DNA of 25,000 nt from Cryptomeria japonica (GCF_030272615.1 NW_026728905.1:155001-180000); one strand, 5' to 3'; positions 1-9,036 are shown, counted from the stretch's first letter. Notes: generated by a model not told the origin, from the sequence alone. Program-made: numbers and translations.

Positions 1-548
1 CCTCCCCGCATAGCAATCGGGGTGTGAGGTTACGGATGCAGCATTGATAGCAATCGAGGTGGGAGGCGAAGGATGCAGAAGTGAGAGCCGAGGGATGTAG
101 CAGAGATAGCAATCGGGGTGTGTGATGCAGAAGAGATAGCAATCGAGGTGTGCGGTGGGAAGGGCCCAGCAGCCAGAATGCATGAAGCGACGGATGAAGC
201 AGTGATGACAACCGGGCTGTGAGGAGAGGAGGGATGCAGCCAAGAAAGCAATCAGGGCTCGAGGCAAGGGATGCATCAAGGATAGCAATCATGTTGTGAG
301 GCGAGATTCCAAAGGCTAAACGTGAGAGGCTGCAGGGTCGACTCAGAGAGGTCTATGCATGTGAGAGGCTGAAAGCAAGGTCAACTCGGAGCGGTCTATG
401 CATCGGGCGCGCTTGGGGCGACTACCAGTGCCAACCCCTTATCCCGCGACGCGTCCGACAAAGAGAACGTTCCAAGGCGGCAGAGGAGGTTACCAGCCGA
501 AGGATGCAGTAGCAATAACAGGTATAGTTCCGCGGCGGCCGAGAAGAC
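1..548. repeat. Degenerate edge of the 188-bp satellite array
   Basis: This stretch carries scattered, mutated pieces of the satellite that follows. The motif TAGCAATCGGGGTG or a close variant recurs at irregular 30-60 bp spacing in 1-300, and GGATGCAG follows it repeatedly. From about 300 the text increasingly resembles the regular unit (GAGAGGCTGCAGGGTCG, then GGCGACTACCAGTGCCAACC near 420). No gene is visible. Decay at an array margin is what unequal crossing-over predicts, because edge units are homogenised least. An older, shorter repeat from which the 188-bp unit grew is the alternative reading. Confidence 0.75.
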
Positions 549-3500
549 TCACCGCATAGGAATCGGGATGCGAGGCGAGGGATGCGGCGGGAAGGCCCCG
601 ACGGCTAAACGGAAGAGGCTGCAGGGCCGCCTCGGAATGGTCCAAGCATCGGACGCGATTGGGACGACTACCAGTGCCAACCCCTTATCCCGCGATGCGT
701 CCGATACACAGATAGTTCCAAGGCGGCCGAGGAGCCTCACCGCATATCAATCGGGGTGCGAGGCGAGGGATGGGGCGGGAAGGCCCCAACGGCTAGACGG
801 AAGAGGCTTCAGGGCCACCTCGGAATGCTCCAAGCATCGGACGCGCTTGGGGCGACTACCAGTGCCAACCCCTTATCCCGCGATGCGTCCGATACACAGA
901 TGGTTCCAAGGCGGCCGAGGAGCCTCACCGCATAGCAATCGGGGGTGCGAGGCGAGGGATGGGGCGGGAAGGCCCCAACGGCTAGACGGAAGAGGCTTCA
1001 GGGCCGCCTCGGAATGGTCCAAGCATCGGACGCGCTTGGGGCGACTACCAGTGACAACCCCTCATCCCGCGATGCGTCCGATACGAAGATGGTTCCAAGG
1101 CGGCCGAGGAGCCTCACCGCATAGCAATCGGGGTGCGAGGTGGGGGATGCGGCGAGATGGCCCCAACGGCTAGACGGAAGAGGCCACAGGGCCGCGTCGG
1201 AATAGTCCAAGCATCGGACGCGCTTGGGGCGACTACCAGTGACAACCCCTTATCCCGCGATGCGTCCGATACGAAGATAGTTCCAAGGCGGCCGAGGAGC
1301 CTCACCGCATAGCAATCCGGGTGCGAGGTGGGGGATGCGGCGAGATGGCCCCAACGGCTAGACGGAAGAGGCTGCAGGGCCGCCTCGGAATAGTCCAAGC
1401 ATCGGACGCGCTTGGGGCGACTACCAGTGACAACCCCTTATCCCGCGATGCTTCCGATACGAAGACAGTTCCAAGGCGGCCGAGGAGCCTCACCGCATAG
1501 CAATGGGGGTGCGAGGTGAGGGATGCGGCGAGATGGCCCCAACGGCTAGACGGAAGAGGCCACAGGGCCGCCTCGGAATAGTCCAAGCATCGGACGCGCT
1601 TGGGGCGACTACCAGTGACAACCCCTTATCCCGCGATGCATCCGATACGAAGATAGTTCCCAGGCGGCCGAGGAGCCTCACCGCATAGCAATCGGGGTGC
1701 GAGGCGAGGGATGCGGCGAGATGGCCCCAAAGGGTAGACGGAAGAGGCTGCGGGGCCACCTCGGAATAGTCCAAGCATCGAACGCGCTTGGGGCGACTAC
1801 CACTGCCAACCCCTTATCCCGCGATGCGTCCGATACACAGATAGTTCCGAGGCGGCCGAGGAGCTGGGGGATGCGGCGAGATGGCCCCAACGGCTAGACG
1901 GAAGAGGCTGCAGGGCCGCCTCGGAATAGTCCAAGCATCGGACGCGCTTGGGGCGACTACCAGTGACAACCCCTTATCCCGCGATGCGTCCGATACACAG
2001 ATAGTTCCGAGGCGGCCAAGGAGCCTCACCGCATAGCAATCGTGGTGCGAGGTGGGGGATGCAGCGAGATGGCCCCAACGGCTAGACGGAAGAGGCTGCA
2101 GGGCCGCCTCGGAATGGTCCAAGCATCGGACGCGCTTGGGGCGACTACCACTGCCAACCCCTTATCCCGCGATGCGTCCGATACACAGATAGTTCCAAGG
2201 CGGCCGAGGAGCCTCACCGAATAGCAATCGGGGTGCGAGGCGAGGGATGCGGCGAGAAAGCCCCAACGGCTAGAGGGAAGAGGCTTCAGGTCCGCCTCGG
2301 AATGGTCCAAGCATCGGACGCGCTTGGGGCGACTACCAGTGACAACCCCTTATCCCGCGACGCGTCCGATACACAGATAGTTCCAAGGCGGCCGAGGAGC
2401 CTCACCGCATAGCAATCGGGGTGCGAGGCGAGGGATGCGGCGAGAAGGACCCAACGGCTAGACGGAAGAGGCTTCAGGGCCGCCTCGGAATGGTCCAAGC
2501 ATCGGACGCGCTTGGGGCGACTACCAGTGACAACCCCTTATCCCGCGACGCGTCCGATACACAGATAGTTCCAAGGCGGCCGAGGAGCCTCACCGCATAG
2601 CAATCGGGGTGCGAGGCGAGGGATGCGGCGAGAAGGACCCAACGGCTAGACGGAAGAGGCTTCAGGTCCGCCTCGGAATGGTCCAAGCATCGGACGCGCT
2701 TGGGGCGACTACCAGTGACAACCCCTTATCCCGCGACGCGTCCGATACACAGATAGTTCCAAGGCGGCCGAGGAGCCTCACCGCATAGCAATCGGGGTGC
2801 GAGGCGAGGGATGCGGCGAGAAGGACCCAACGGCTAGACGGAAGAGGCTTCAGGGCCGCCTCGGAATGGTCCAAGCATCGGACGCGCTTGGGGCGACTAC
2901 CAGTGACAACCCCTTATCCCGCGATGCGTCCGATACACAGATAGTTCCAAGGCGGCCGAGGAGCCTCACCGCATAGCAATCGGGGTGCGAGGCGAGGGAT
3001 GCGGCGAGAAGGACCCAACGGCTAGACGGAAGAGGCTTCAGGGCCGCCTCGGAATGGTCCAAGCATCGGACGCGCTTGGGGCGACTACCAGTGACAACCC
3101 CTTATCCCGCGACGCGTCCGATACACAGATAGTTCCAAGGCGGCCGAGGAGCCTCACCGCATAGCAATCGGGGTGCGAGGCGAGGGATGCGGCAAGAAGG
3201 ACCCAACGGCTAGACGGAAGAGGCTTCAGGGCCGCCTCGGAATGGTCCAAGCATCGGACGCGCTTGGGGCGACTACCAGTGACAACCCCTTATCCCGCGA
3301 CGCGTCCGATACACAGATAGTTCCAAGGCGGCCGAGGAGCCTCACCGCATAGCAATCGGGGTGCGAGGCGAGGGATGCGGCGAGAAGGACCCAACGGCTA
3401 GACGGAAGAGGCTTCAGGTCCGCCTCGGAATGGTCCAAGCATCGGACGCGCTTGGGGCGACTACCAGTGACAACCCCTTATCCCGCGACGCGTCCGATAC

Positions 3501-5240
3501 ACAGATAGTTCCAAGGCGGCCGAGGAGCCTCACCGCATAGCAATCGGGGTGCGAGGCGAGGGATGCGGCGAGAAGGACCCAACGGCTAGACGGAAGAGGC
3601 TTCAGGGCCGCCTCGGAATGGTCCAAGCATCGGACGCGCTTGGGGCGACTACCAGTGACAACCCCTTATCCCGCGACGCGTCCGATACACAGATAGTTCC
3701 AAGGCGGCCGAGGAGCCTCACCGCATAGCAATCGGGGTGCGAGGCGAGGGATGCGGCGAGAAGGACCCAACGGCTAGACGGAAGAGGCTTCAGGGCCGCC
3801 TCGGAATGGTCCAAGCATCGGACGCGCTTGGGGCGACTACCAGTGACAACCCCTTATCCCGCGATGCGTCCGATACACAGATAGTTCCAAGGCGGCCGAG
3901 GAGCCTCACCGCATAGCAATCGGGGTGCGAGGCGAGGGATGCGGCGAGAAGGACCCAACGGCTAGACGGAAGAGGCTTCAGGGCCGCCTCGGAATGGTCC
4001 AAGCATCGGACGCGCTTGGGGCGACTACCAGTGACAACCCCTTATCCCGCGACGCGTCCGATACACAGATAGTTCCAAGGCGGCCGAGGAGCCTCACCGC
4101 ATAGCAATCGGGGTGCGAGGCGAGGGATGCGGCGAGAAGGACCCAACGGCTAGACGGAAGAGGCTTCAGGGCCGCCTCGGAATGGTCCAAGCATCGGACG
4201 CGCTTGGGGCGACTACCAGTGACAACCCCTTATCCCGCGACGCGTCCGATACACAGATAGTTCCAAGGCGGCCGAGGAGCCTCACCGCATAGCAATCGGG
4301 GTGCGAGGCGAGGGATGCGGCGAGAAGGACCCAACGGCTAGACGGAAGAGGCTTCAGGGCCGCCTCGGAATGGTCCAAGCATCGGACGCGCTTGGGGCGA
4401 CTACCAGTGACAACCCCTTATCCCGCGACGCGTCCGATACACAGATAGTTCCAAGGCGGCCGAGGAGCCTCACCGCATAGCAATCGGGGTGCGAGGCGAG
4501 GGATGCGGCGAGAAGGACCCAACGGCTAGACGGAAGAGGCTTCAGGGCCGCCTGGGAATGGTCCATGCATCGCACGCGCTTGGGGCGACTACCAGTGACA
4601 ACCCCTTATCCCGCGACGCGTCCGATACACAGATAGTTCCAAGGCGGCCGAGGAGCCTCACCGCATAGCAATCGGGGTGCGAGGCGAGGGATGCGGCGAG
4701 AAGGACCCAACGGCTAGACGGAAGAGGCTTCAGGGCCGCCTCGGAATGGTCCAAGCATCGGACGCGCTTGGGGCGACTACCAGTGACAACCCCTTATCCC
4801 GCGACGCGTCCGATACACAGATAGTTCCAAGGCGGCCGAGGAGCCTCACCGCATAGCAATCGGGGTGCGAGTCGAGGGATGCGGCGAGAAGGACCCAACG
4901 GCTAGACGGAAGAGGCTTCAGGGCCGCCTCGGAATGGTCCAAGCATCGGACGCGCTTGGGGCGACTACCAGTGACAACCCCTTATCCCGCGATGCGTCTG
5001 ATACACAGATAGTTCCAAGGCGGCCGAGGAGCCTCACCGCATAGCAATCGGGGTGCGAGGCAAGGGATGCGGCGAGAAGGACCCAACGGCTAGACGGAAG
5101 AGGCTTCAGGGCCGCCTCGGAATGGTCCAAGCATCGGACGCGCTTGGGGCGACTACCGTTGCCAACCCCTTATCCCGCGATGCGTCTGATACACAGATAG
5201 TTCCGAGGCGGCCGAGGAGCCTCACCGCATAGCAATCGGG
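549..5240. repeat. 188-bp tandem satellite, about 25 units
   Basis: The landmark CTCACCGCATAGCAATCGG recurs every 188 bp; from 2401 to 5221 there are exactly 15 steps of 188. Each unit reads in order: CATAGCAATCGGGGTGCGAGG, GGATGCGGCGAGAAGG, GGCTAGACGGAAGAGGCTTC, GGAATGGTCCAAGCATCGG, GGCGACTACCAGTGACAACC, CGATACACAGATAGTTCC, AGGCGGCCGAGGAGC. Interior units differ by zero to a few bases, while units before about 2200 and after 4980 differ more. One unit near 1866-1870 lacks about 28 bp, so the landmarks at 1681 and 2029 are 348 bp apart. The array lies on the downstream side of the - strand Pol I promoters, so it may belong to the 35S 5' ETS or to untranscribed spacer. The 60-100 residue frames inside it repeat once per unit and are not genes. 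Confidence 0.95.
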
Positions 5241-5488
5241 TTGCGAGGCAGATTATTGGGAAGGGAACCCCCTGGGATGCGGCTCAAGCAGTGCCCAAAG
5301 GGACTGGAATGCGGAATCACATCGAGAGACCCAAATGCTATACGAGGGCTCAAATCGAATTATCGATTTGGCCACGACATGGACGCATCGGAACGACTAC
5401 CTTTGCCGAACCACTCGCAATTGCATCCATACCGAAACCAATAGACATTTCCGTTAGAGCCCTCGCATAGCATTCGGGAATCTCGCAT

Positions 5489-5576
5489 GCCCCTCTAAAT
5501 CGACCAATGCTGGCGCTCAACGAAAATCCGAGCGCTACCACCGTTCGAGCGCCAGCATTGGTCGAGTTAGAGGGGC
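5489..5576. repeat. 30-bp inverted repeat downstream of the first Pol I start
   Basis: The arms 5489-5518 and 5547-5576 are reverse complements at 29 of 30 positions, around a 28-bp loop. The pairing extends inward by AACG/CGTT with a single-base bulge. Read on the - strand, the element begins about 32 nt after the predicted start at 5608, so the nascent 35S leader would contain a long stable hairpin. The sister units at 5980-6065 and 6415-6508 retain a degraded form of the same inverted repeat. Whether it acts in RNA processing or as a DNA cruciform is unknown. Confidence 0.85.
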
Positions 5577-5601
5577 ACGGGGGAGAATGCTCCAGTCAAC
5601 A

Positions 5602-5631
5602 CCTCCCCTATATAAGTTATTTGTCCGATTC
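5602..5631 (-). promoter_or_regulatory. RNA polymerase I promoter core 1 (candidate 35S gene promoter)
   Basis: On the - strand the core reads GAATCGGACAAATAAC followed by TTATATAGGGGAGG. This matches the plant Pol I consensus TATATA(A/G)GGGG, in which transcription starts at the purine after TATATA. The predicted start is near 5608, running leftward. It is the copy closest to the expected 18S gene and the only one followed by a near-perfect 30-bp inverted repeat, so it is the best candidate for the true gene promoter. A Pol II TATA box is less likely, because the GGGG tract and upstream flank are conserved in all thirteen copies. Confidence 0.78.
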
Positions 5632-5808
5632 TCGCACAACCGTAGTCTGCCTCGTCGAATCAAACAACGGTCCCAGATTCCGACTTCCGTTCCGTAGAGA
5701 CCCAAAAGCTAGATGGAGGCTCGCAAGAAAGAGAGTCGGCGCATAGCAATCGGGTTTCTCGAACGTTTAGGGACCGAGCTCACTTGCGGATAGGGCAAAA
5801 TCCGCCAA

Positions 5809-6248
5809 GCAACCCAAAAGCTAGACGGGGGCTCGAATCGAATCGCCTAGGCGGCCACAACAACGACGTGTTGGATCGACTACCAGTGCCAAACCATTCA
5901 GCAAGACTAGTCTGTGTCGAGGCCGGATAGAGATTCTCAGAGAGCGCCCGTATAGCATTTAGGAGACCTGCCGCGTCCCTCACACTCGACAAATGGTGGT
6001 GCACGTTTATAAATCCGAGCGATCCCAACCCTTTCAAGCACCAACATCGGTCGAGATAGAGGGGCACGGAGGGGGCTGCGTGAGACAACACAGTCCCCTA
6101 TATAAGTTATTTGTCCGATTCTCACACATCCGAAGAATGGTCATCAAATCGGACAACAGCCCAAACTTCCGACTTCCGTCCCAGAAAGCCCAAGAGCTAT
6201 CTAAAACGTTCATGGCCGGAACTCGATCGCGGCTATACCAGTCCGCCA
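5809..6248 (-). repeat. Long promoter-bearing spacer unit B
   Basis: This second copy of the long unit opens with CAACCCAAAAGCTAGACGG, exactly the opening of unit C at 6249. It continues through GGCTCGAATCGAATCG, GGCCACAACAACGACGTG, CGACTACCAGTGCC and GTATAGCATTTAGGAGAC, then a degraded inverted repeat and the promoter at 6092. The tail after the promoter ends in CAGTCCGCCAAG, which matches the end of unit A at 5795-5808. Divergence from A and C is high, unlike the near-identical 188-bp and 6-kb arrays, so these three units escape homogenisation or are old. No gene is visible. Confidence 0.7.
6092..6121 (-). promoter_or_regulatory. Pol I promoter core 2 (variant start region)
   Basis: TATATA occupies 6099-6104 and the predicted leftward start is near 6098. 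The start region reads TATATAGGGGACTG on the - strand instead of TATATAGGGGAGGT, the only copy with that substitution. The upstream flank GAATCGGACAAATAAC is intact. The variant weakens the GGGGAG/CTCCCC pairing seen in the other copies, leaving only GGGG (6071-6075) against CCCC (6095-6098). It may be a weakened spacer promoter. Confidence 0.72.
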
Positions 6249-6620
6249 AGCAACCCAAAAGCTAGACTGGAGCTCTAGTCGAATCACCTCTGTGGCCATT
6301 GCAAGGACGTGTTGGAGCGACTACCATTGCCGAACCATTCCGCAGGTCGAGTCCATACCAAGGCCGCATAGAGATTCACGATGAGCTCCTGCATAGCAAT
6401 CAGGAGACTTGCCGTGTCCATCACAATCGATAAATCCTGGTGCAAGATTTTTGCATCCGAGCGCTCCAACCAGTCGAGCACCAGCATCAATCGACATAAA
6501 CGGGCACGGGGGGAGGATGCTCGAGAACACTACCTCCCCTATATAAGTTATTTGTCCGATTCTCAAGCAGCCGAAGTCTGGTCATCGAATCGGGTCAAAG
6601 ACCACAACTTCCGACTTTAC
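6249..6620 (-). repeat. Long promoter-bearing spacer unit C
   Basis: The third copy follows the same order as unit B: CAACCCAAAAGCTAGACTGG, GTGGCCATTGCAAGGACGTG, GCGACTACCATTGCCGAACC, CTGCATAGCAATCAGGAGAC, a degraded inverted repeat, GGGCACGGGGGGAGG, and a promoter at 6533. It ends where the 56/50-bp repeats begin. Its TAGCAATC element is closer to the 188-bp satellite than that of units A or B. No gene is visible. Confidence 0.7.
6533..6562 (-). promoter_or_regulatory. Pol I promoter core 3
   Basis: TATATA lies at 6540-6545 and the predicted leftward start is near 6539. The start region GGGGAGG is complementary to CCTCCCC formed by GGGGAGG at 6510-6516 on the + strand, giving seven pairs around the first 30 nt. 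The upstream flank GAATCGGACAAATAAC is the same as in cores 1 and 2, with AAC where all later copies have AGC. This sets the three left-hand promoters apart as a subfamily. Confidence 0.76.
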
Positions 6621-6680
6621 CCACAATGCAAGTCATCGAATCGAACATCGGCCCCCGAGTCGGACTCCATGCGTATGTCA

Positions 6681-6985
6681 GGTCATCGGACCCAAATTCC
6701 GCCTTCCTGCGCATGGCGGGCCATCAATATCAACTCGGTCATCGGACCCAAACTCCGCCTTTCTGCGCATGGCACGCCTTCAAATCGGTCATCGGACCCA
6801 AATTCCGCCTTCCTGTGCATGGCGGGCCATCAACATCAACTCGGTCATCGGACCCAAATTCCGCCTTTCTGCGCATGGCACGCCATCAACTCGGTCATCG
6901 GACCCAAATTCCGCCTTCCTGCGCATGGCAGGTCATCGGACACAAATTCAGACCTCGCCAATATGCCTACGTATCGAATCGGTCA
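6681..6985. repeat. 56/50-bp alternating tandem repeat
   Basis: GGTCATCGGACCCAAA, or a one-base variant of it, starts at 6681, 6737, 6787, 6843, 6893, 6931 and 6981. The steps are 56, 50, 56, 50, 38 and 50 bp, so a 56 + 50 = 106-bp higher-order unit is visible. Each unit carries TTCCGCCTTCCTGCGCATGG. The longer units have CCATCAACATCAACTCGG, while the shorter have a contracted linker. The last steps merge into the 311-bp array, which contains the same GGTCATCGGACCCAA element twice per unit. The block is therefore a local expansion of part of the promoter repeat. Confidence 0.85.
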
Positions 6986-7077
6986 TCGGACCCAACTTCC
7001 GACTTCATCCATACTGTAGGGTCTTTGAGGTTGGCGCGGTGCGCTCAACCCGGGGAGTCGACCCATCGAAGCATACA

Positions 7078-7107
7078 CCTCCCCTATATAAGCTATTTGT
7101 CCGATTC
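7078..7107 (-). promoter_or_regulatory. Pol I spacer promoter core 4
   Basis: TATATA is at 7085-7090 with the predicted leftward start near 7084. The - strand flank is GGAATCGGACAAATAGC. It is the first copy with the AGC form shared by all remaining promoters. GGGGAG at 7052-7057 can pair with CTCCCC at 7079-7084. Confidence 0.72.
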
Positions 7108-7388
7108 CCACACCTGTGTAGTTTGCACCTCTGACCAGGACATCGACCCCAACTTCCGAACTCGACTGCAACGACGGCACCAGCGCCTTGGTGCGCACCT
7201 TGCGACGCACAGTCCCAACATTCGCCTTCCTGCACATGGCAGGTCATCGGACCCAAATTCCGACCTCGCGAGTATGCCTACATATCGAATCGGTCATCGG
7301 ACACAACTTCCGACTTCATCCATACCGTAGGGTCTTTGAGGTTGGCGCGGTGCGCTCAACCCGGGGAGTCGACCCAACGAAGCATACA

Positions 7389-7418
7389 CCTCCCCTATAT
7401 AAGCTATTTGTCCGATTC
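7389..7418 (-). promoter_or_regulatory. Pol I spacer promoter core 5
   Basis: TATATA is at 7396-7401 and the predicted leftward start is near 7395. This is the second 311-bp unit. The core is identical to core 4, and the GGGGAGTCGACCC element is again present downstream in the direction of transcription. Confidence 0.72.
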
Positions 7419-7699
7419 CCACACCTGTGTAGTTTGCACCTCCGATCAGGACATCGACCCCAACTTCCGAACTCGCCTGCAACGACCGAACCAGCGCCTT
7501 GGTGCGCACCTTGCAACGCACAGTGCCAACATTCGCCTTCCTGCACATGGCAGGTCATCGGACCCAAATTCCGACCTCGCGAGTATGCCTACATATCGAA
7601 TCGGTCATCGGACCCAACTTCCGACTTCATCCATACCGTAGGGTCTTTGAGGTTGGCGCGGTGCGCTCAACCCGGGGAGTCGACCCAACGAAGCATACA

Positions 7700-7729
7700 C
7701 CTCCCCTATATAAGCTATTTGTCCGATTC
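7700..7729 (-). promoter_or_regulatory. Pol I spacer promoter core 6
   Basis: TATATA is at 7707-7712 and the predicted leftward start is near 7706. This is the third 311-bp unit, with a core identical to cores 4 and 5. Confidence 0.72.
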
Positions 7730-8010
7730 CCACACCTGTGTAGCTTGCACCTCCGATCAGGACATCGACCCCAACTTCCGAACTCGACTAAAAAGACCGC
7801 ACCAGCACCTTGGTGTGCACCTTGCAACGCACAGTGCCAACATTCGCCTTCCTGCACATGGCAGGTCATCGGACCCAAATTCCGACCTCATGAGCATACC
7901 TACTAATCGAATCGGTCATCGGACCCAACTTCCGACTTCATCCATACCGTAGGGTCTTTGAGGTTGGCGCGGTGCGCTCAACCTGGGGAGTCGACCCATC
8001 GAAGCATACA

Positions 8011-8040
8011 CCTCCCCTATATAAGCTATTTGTCCGATTC
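8011..8040 (-). promoter_or_regulatory. Pol I spacer promoter core 7
   Basis: TATATA is at 8018-8023 and the predicted leftward start is near 8017. This is the fourth 311-bp unit. Immediately upstream on the - strand lies the 38/52-bp minisatellite, so this promoter has a different distal flank from cores 4-6. One base of the upstream flank differs (CCGATTCCGAC on the + strand instead of CCGATTCCCAC). Confidence 0.72.
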
Positions 8041-8130
8041 CGACACCTGTGTAGTTTGCACCTCCGCTCAGGACATCGACCCCAACTTCCGAACTCGCCT
8101 GCAACGACCGAACCAGCGCCTTGGTGCGCA

Positions 8131-8745
8131 CCAAAAGTGCGCACTTTTGGAGGGCACTTTTGTGCGCTCCAAAGGTGCGCACTTTTGGAGGGCACTTTTG
8201 TGCGCTCCAAAGGTGCGCACTTTTGGAGGGCACTTTTTGGAGGGCACTTTTGTGCGCTCCAAAGGTGCGCACTTTTGGAGGGCACTTTTTGGAGGGCACT
8301 TTTCTGCGCTCCAAAGGTGCGCACTTTTGGAGGGCACTTTTTGGAGGGCACTTTTCTGCGCTCCAAAGGTGCGCACTTTTGGAGGGCACTTTTTGGAGGG
8401 CACTTTTCTGCGCTCCAAAGGTGCGCACTTTTGGAGGGCACTTTTTGGAGGGCACTTTTCTGCGCTCCAAAGGTGCGCACTTTTGGAGGGCACTTTTGTG
8501 CACTCCAAAGGTGCACACTTTTGGAGGGCACTTTTTGGAGGGCACTTTTCTGCACTCCAAAGGTGCGCACTTTTGGAGGGCACTTTTTGGAGGGCACTTT
8601 TGTGCGCTCCAAAGGTGCGCACTTTTGGAGGGCACTTTTTGGAGGGCACTTTTGTGCGCTCCAAAGGTGCGCACTTTTGGAGGGCACTTTTGTGCACTCC
8701 AAAGGTGCGCACTTTTGGAGGGCACTTTTCCTGCGCTCCAAAGGT
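8131..8745. repeat. 38/52-bp minisatellite with palindromic GTGCGCAC core
   Basis: GGTGCGCAC (once GGTGCACAC) starts at 8174, 8212, 8264, 8316, 8368, 8420, 8472, 8510, 8562, 8614, 8666 and 8704, in steps of 38 or 52 bp. The short unit reads GGTGCGCACTTTTGGAGGG then CACTTTTGTGCGCTCCAAA; the long unit adds a 14-bp CTTTTTGGAGGGCA duplication. CCAAAGGTGCGCACTTTTGG is nearly its own reverse complement. The array starts exactly at the GGTGCGCACC of the fourth 311-bp unit and ends in ACCTTGTAGCACACC, similar to the continuation of that unit. It therefore looks like an expansion from that site. All six reading frames are open for 200-320 codons because the unit lacks stop triplets on both strands; this is not evidence of coding. 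Confidence 0.9.
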
Positions 8746-8879
8746 GCACACCTAGGTGAGCACCTTCGACCACACCTTGTAGCACACCAAACTCTGACTT
8801 TCGACTTCATCCGCAATGCAGGGTCTTTGAGGTTGGCGCAATGCGCACAACCAGGGGAGTCGACCCATCAAACCCAACA

Positions 8880-8909
8880 CCTCCCCTATATAAGCTATTT
8901 GTCTGATTC
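8880..8909 (-). promoter_or_regulatory. Pol I spacer promoter core 8
   Basis: TATATA is at 8887-8892 and the predicted leftward start is near 8886. This is the first copy of the 157-bp class. The upstream flank has GAATCAGACAAATAGC, one base different from cores 4-7. AGGGGAG at 8853-8859 is perfectly complementary to CTCCCCT at 8881-8887. Confidence 0.72.
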
Positions 8910-9036
8910 TCATACATGCGTAGCCTGCAGGAGCAATTAGGACATCGACCCCAACTTTCGGCTTCTAAACGAAAACAAGGTCTTTGAGGTTGGTGTAATG
9001 CGAACAACTAGGGGAGTCAACCCATCAAACCCAACA

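Larger units (their letters stand above)
5241..5808 (-). repeat. Long promoter-bearing spacer unit A
   Basis: This is the first of three diverged, homologous units, each holding one Pol I initiation site. Shared landmarks on the + strand are CCCAAA(T/A)GCTA, GGCTC(G/A)AATCGAAT, GGCCAC, CGACTACC with TTGCCGAACCA, GCATAGCATTCGGGA, a GC-rich inverted repeat, GGGGCACGG, and then the promoter. Several landmarks also occur in the 188-bp satellite (CATAGCAATCGG, GGCTAGACGG, CGACTACCAGTGCC), so the two families share ancestry. This copy starts at the satellite edge and ends in a second CCCAAAAGCTAGA segment at 5700-5745. No coding gene is supported. Confidence 0.7.
6908..8130 (-). repeat. 311-bp spacer-promoter tandem array, four units
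   Basis: Four consecutive units (about 6908, 7219, 7530 and 7841) have promoters exactly 311 bp apart (TATATA at 7085, 7396, 7707, 8018). In + strand order each unit reads CCTTCCTGC(A/G)CATGGCAGG, ATCGGACCCAAATTCCGACC, TATCGAATCGGTCATCGGAC, TTCCGACTTCATCCATAC, GGGTCTTTGAGGTTGGCGCG, GGGGAGTCGACCCA, the promoter, GACATCGACCCCAACTTCCG and GCGCCTTGGTGCGCACC. Units differ by few bases. The fourth unit is interrupted by the 38/52-bp minisatellite at its GGTGCGCACC element. Long frames on both strands are by-products of the period and are not genes. Confidence 0.9.

Noticed and set aside
2286-5130. Series of 70-residue - strand frames recurring every 188 bp
   Set aside because: They are one frame per satellite unit, each closed by the same stop. 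There is no ribosome-related context, and the DNA similarity extends equally over non-frame parts of the unit.
2401-5220. Regular multi-unit higher-order structure in the 188-bp array
   Set aside because: Marker variants (GGTCCGCC at 2291, 2667, 3419; GATGCGTCC at 2923, 3863, 4991, 5179) do not recur with one common multiple of 188, so no clean higher-order period is supported.
549-5240. CRISPR array or centromeric satellite
   Set aside because: The unit is a contiguous 188-bp tandem repeat without repeat-spacer alternation. Its sequence relation to the rDNA promoter leader makes an IGS satellite the simpler explanation than a centromeric one.
7050-7065. GGGTCGACTCC downstream of spacer promoters as a mammalian-like Sal-box Pol I terminator
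   Set aside because: Only the GGTCGAC core is shared with the animal element. Several copies have GTCAACCC or GTTGACCC, and plant Pol I terminators are not known to use it.
7916-8940. Overlapping frames of 212-322 codons over the 38/52-bp minisatellite
   Set aside because: All six frames are open across the array and translate the same 52-bp unit. This is expected when three 52-bp units equal 156 bp and the unit has no stop on either strand.
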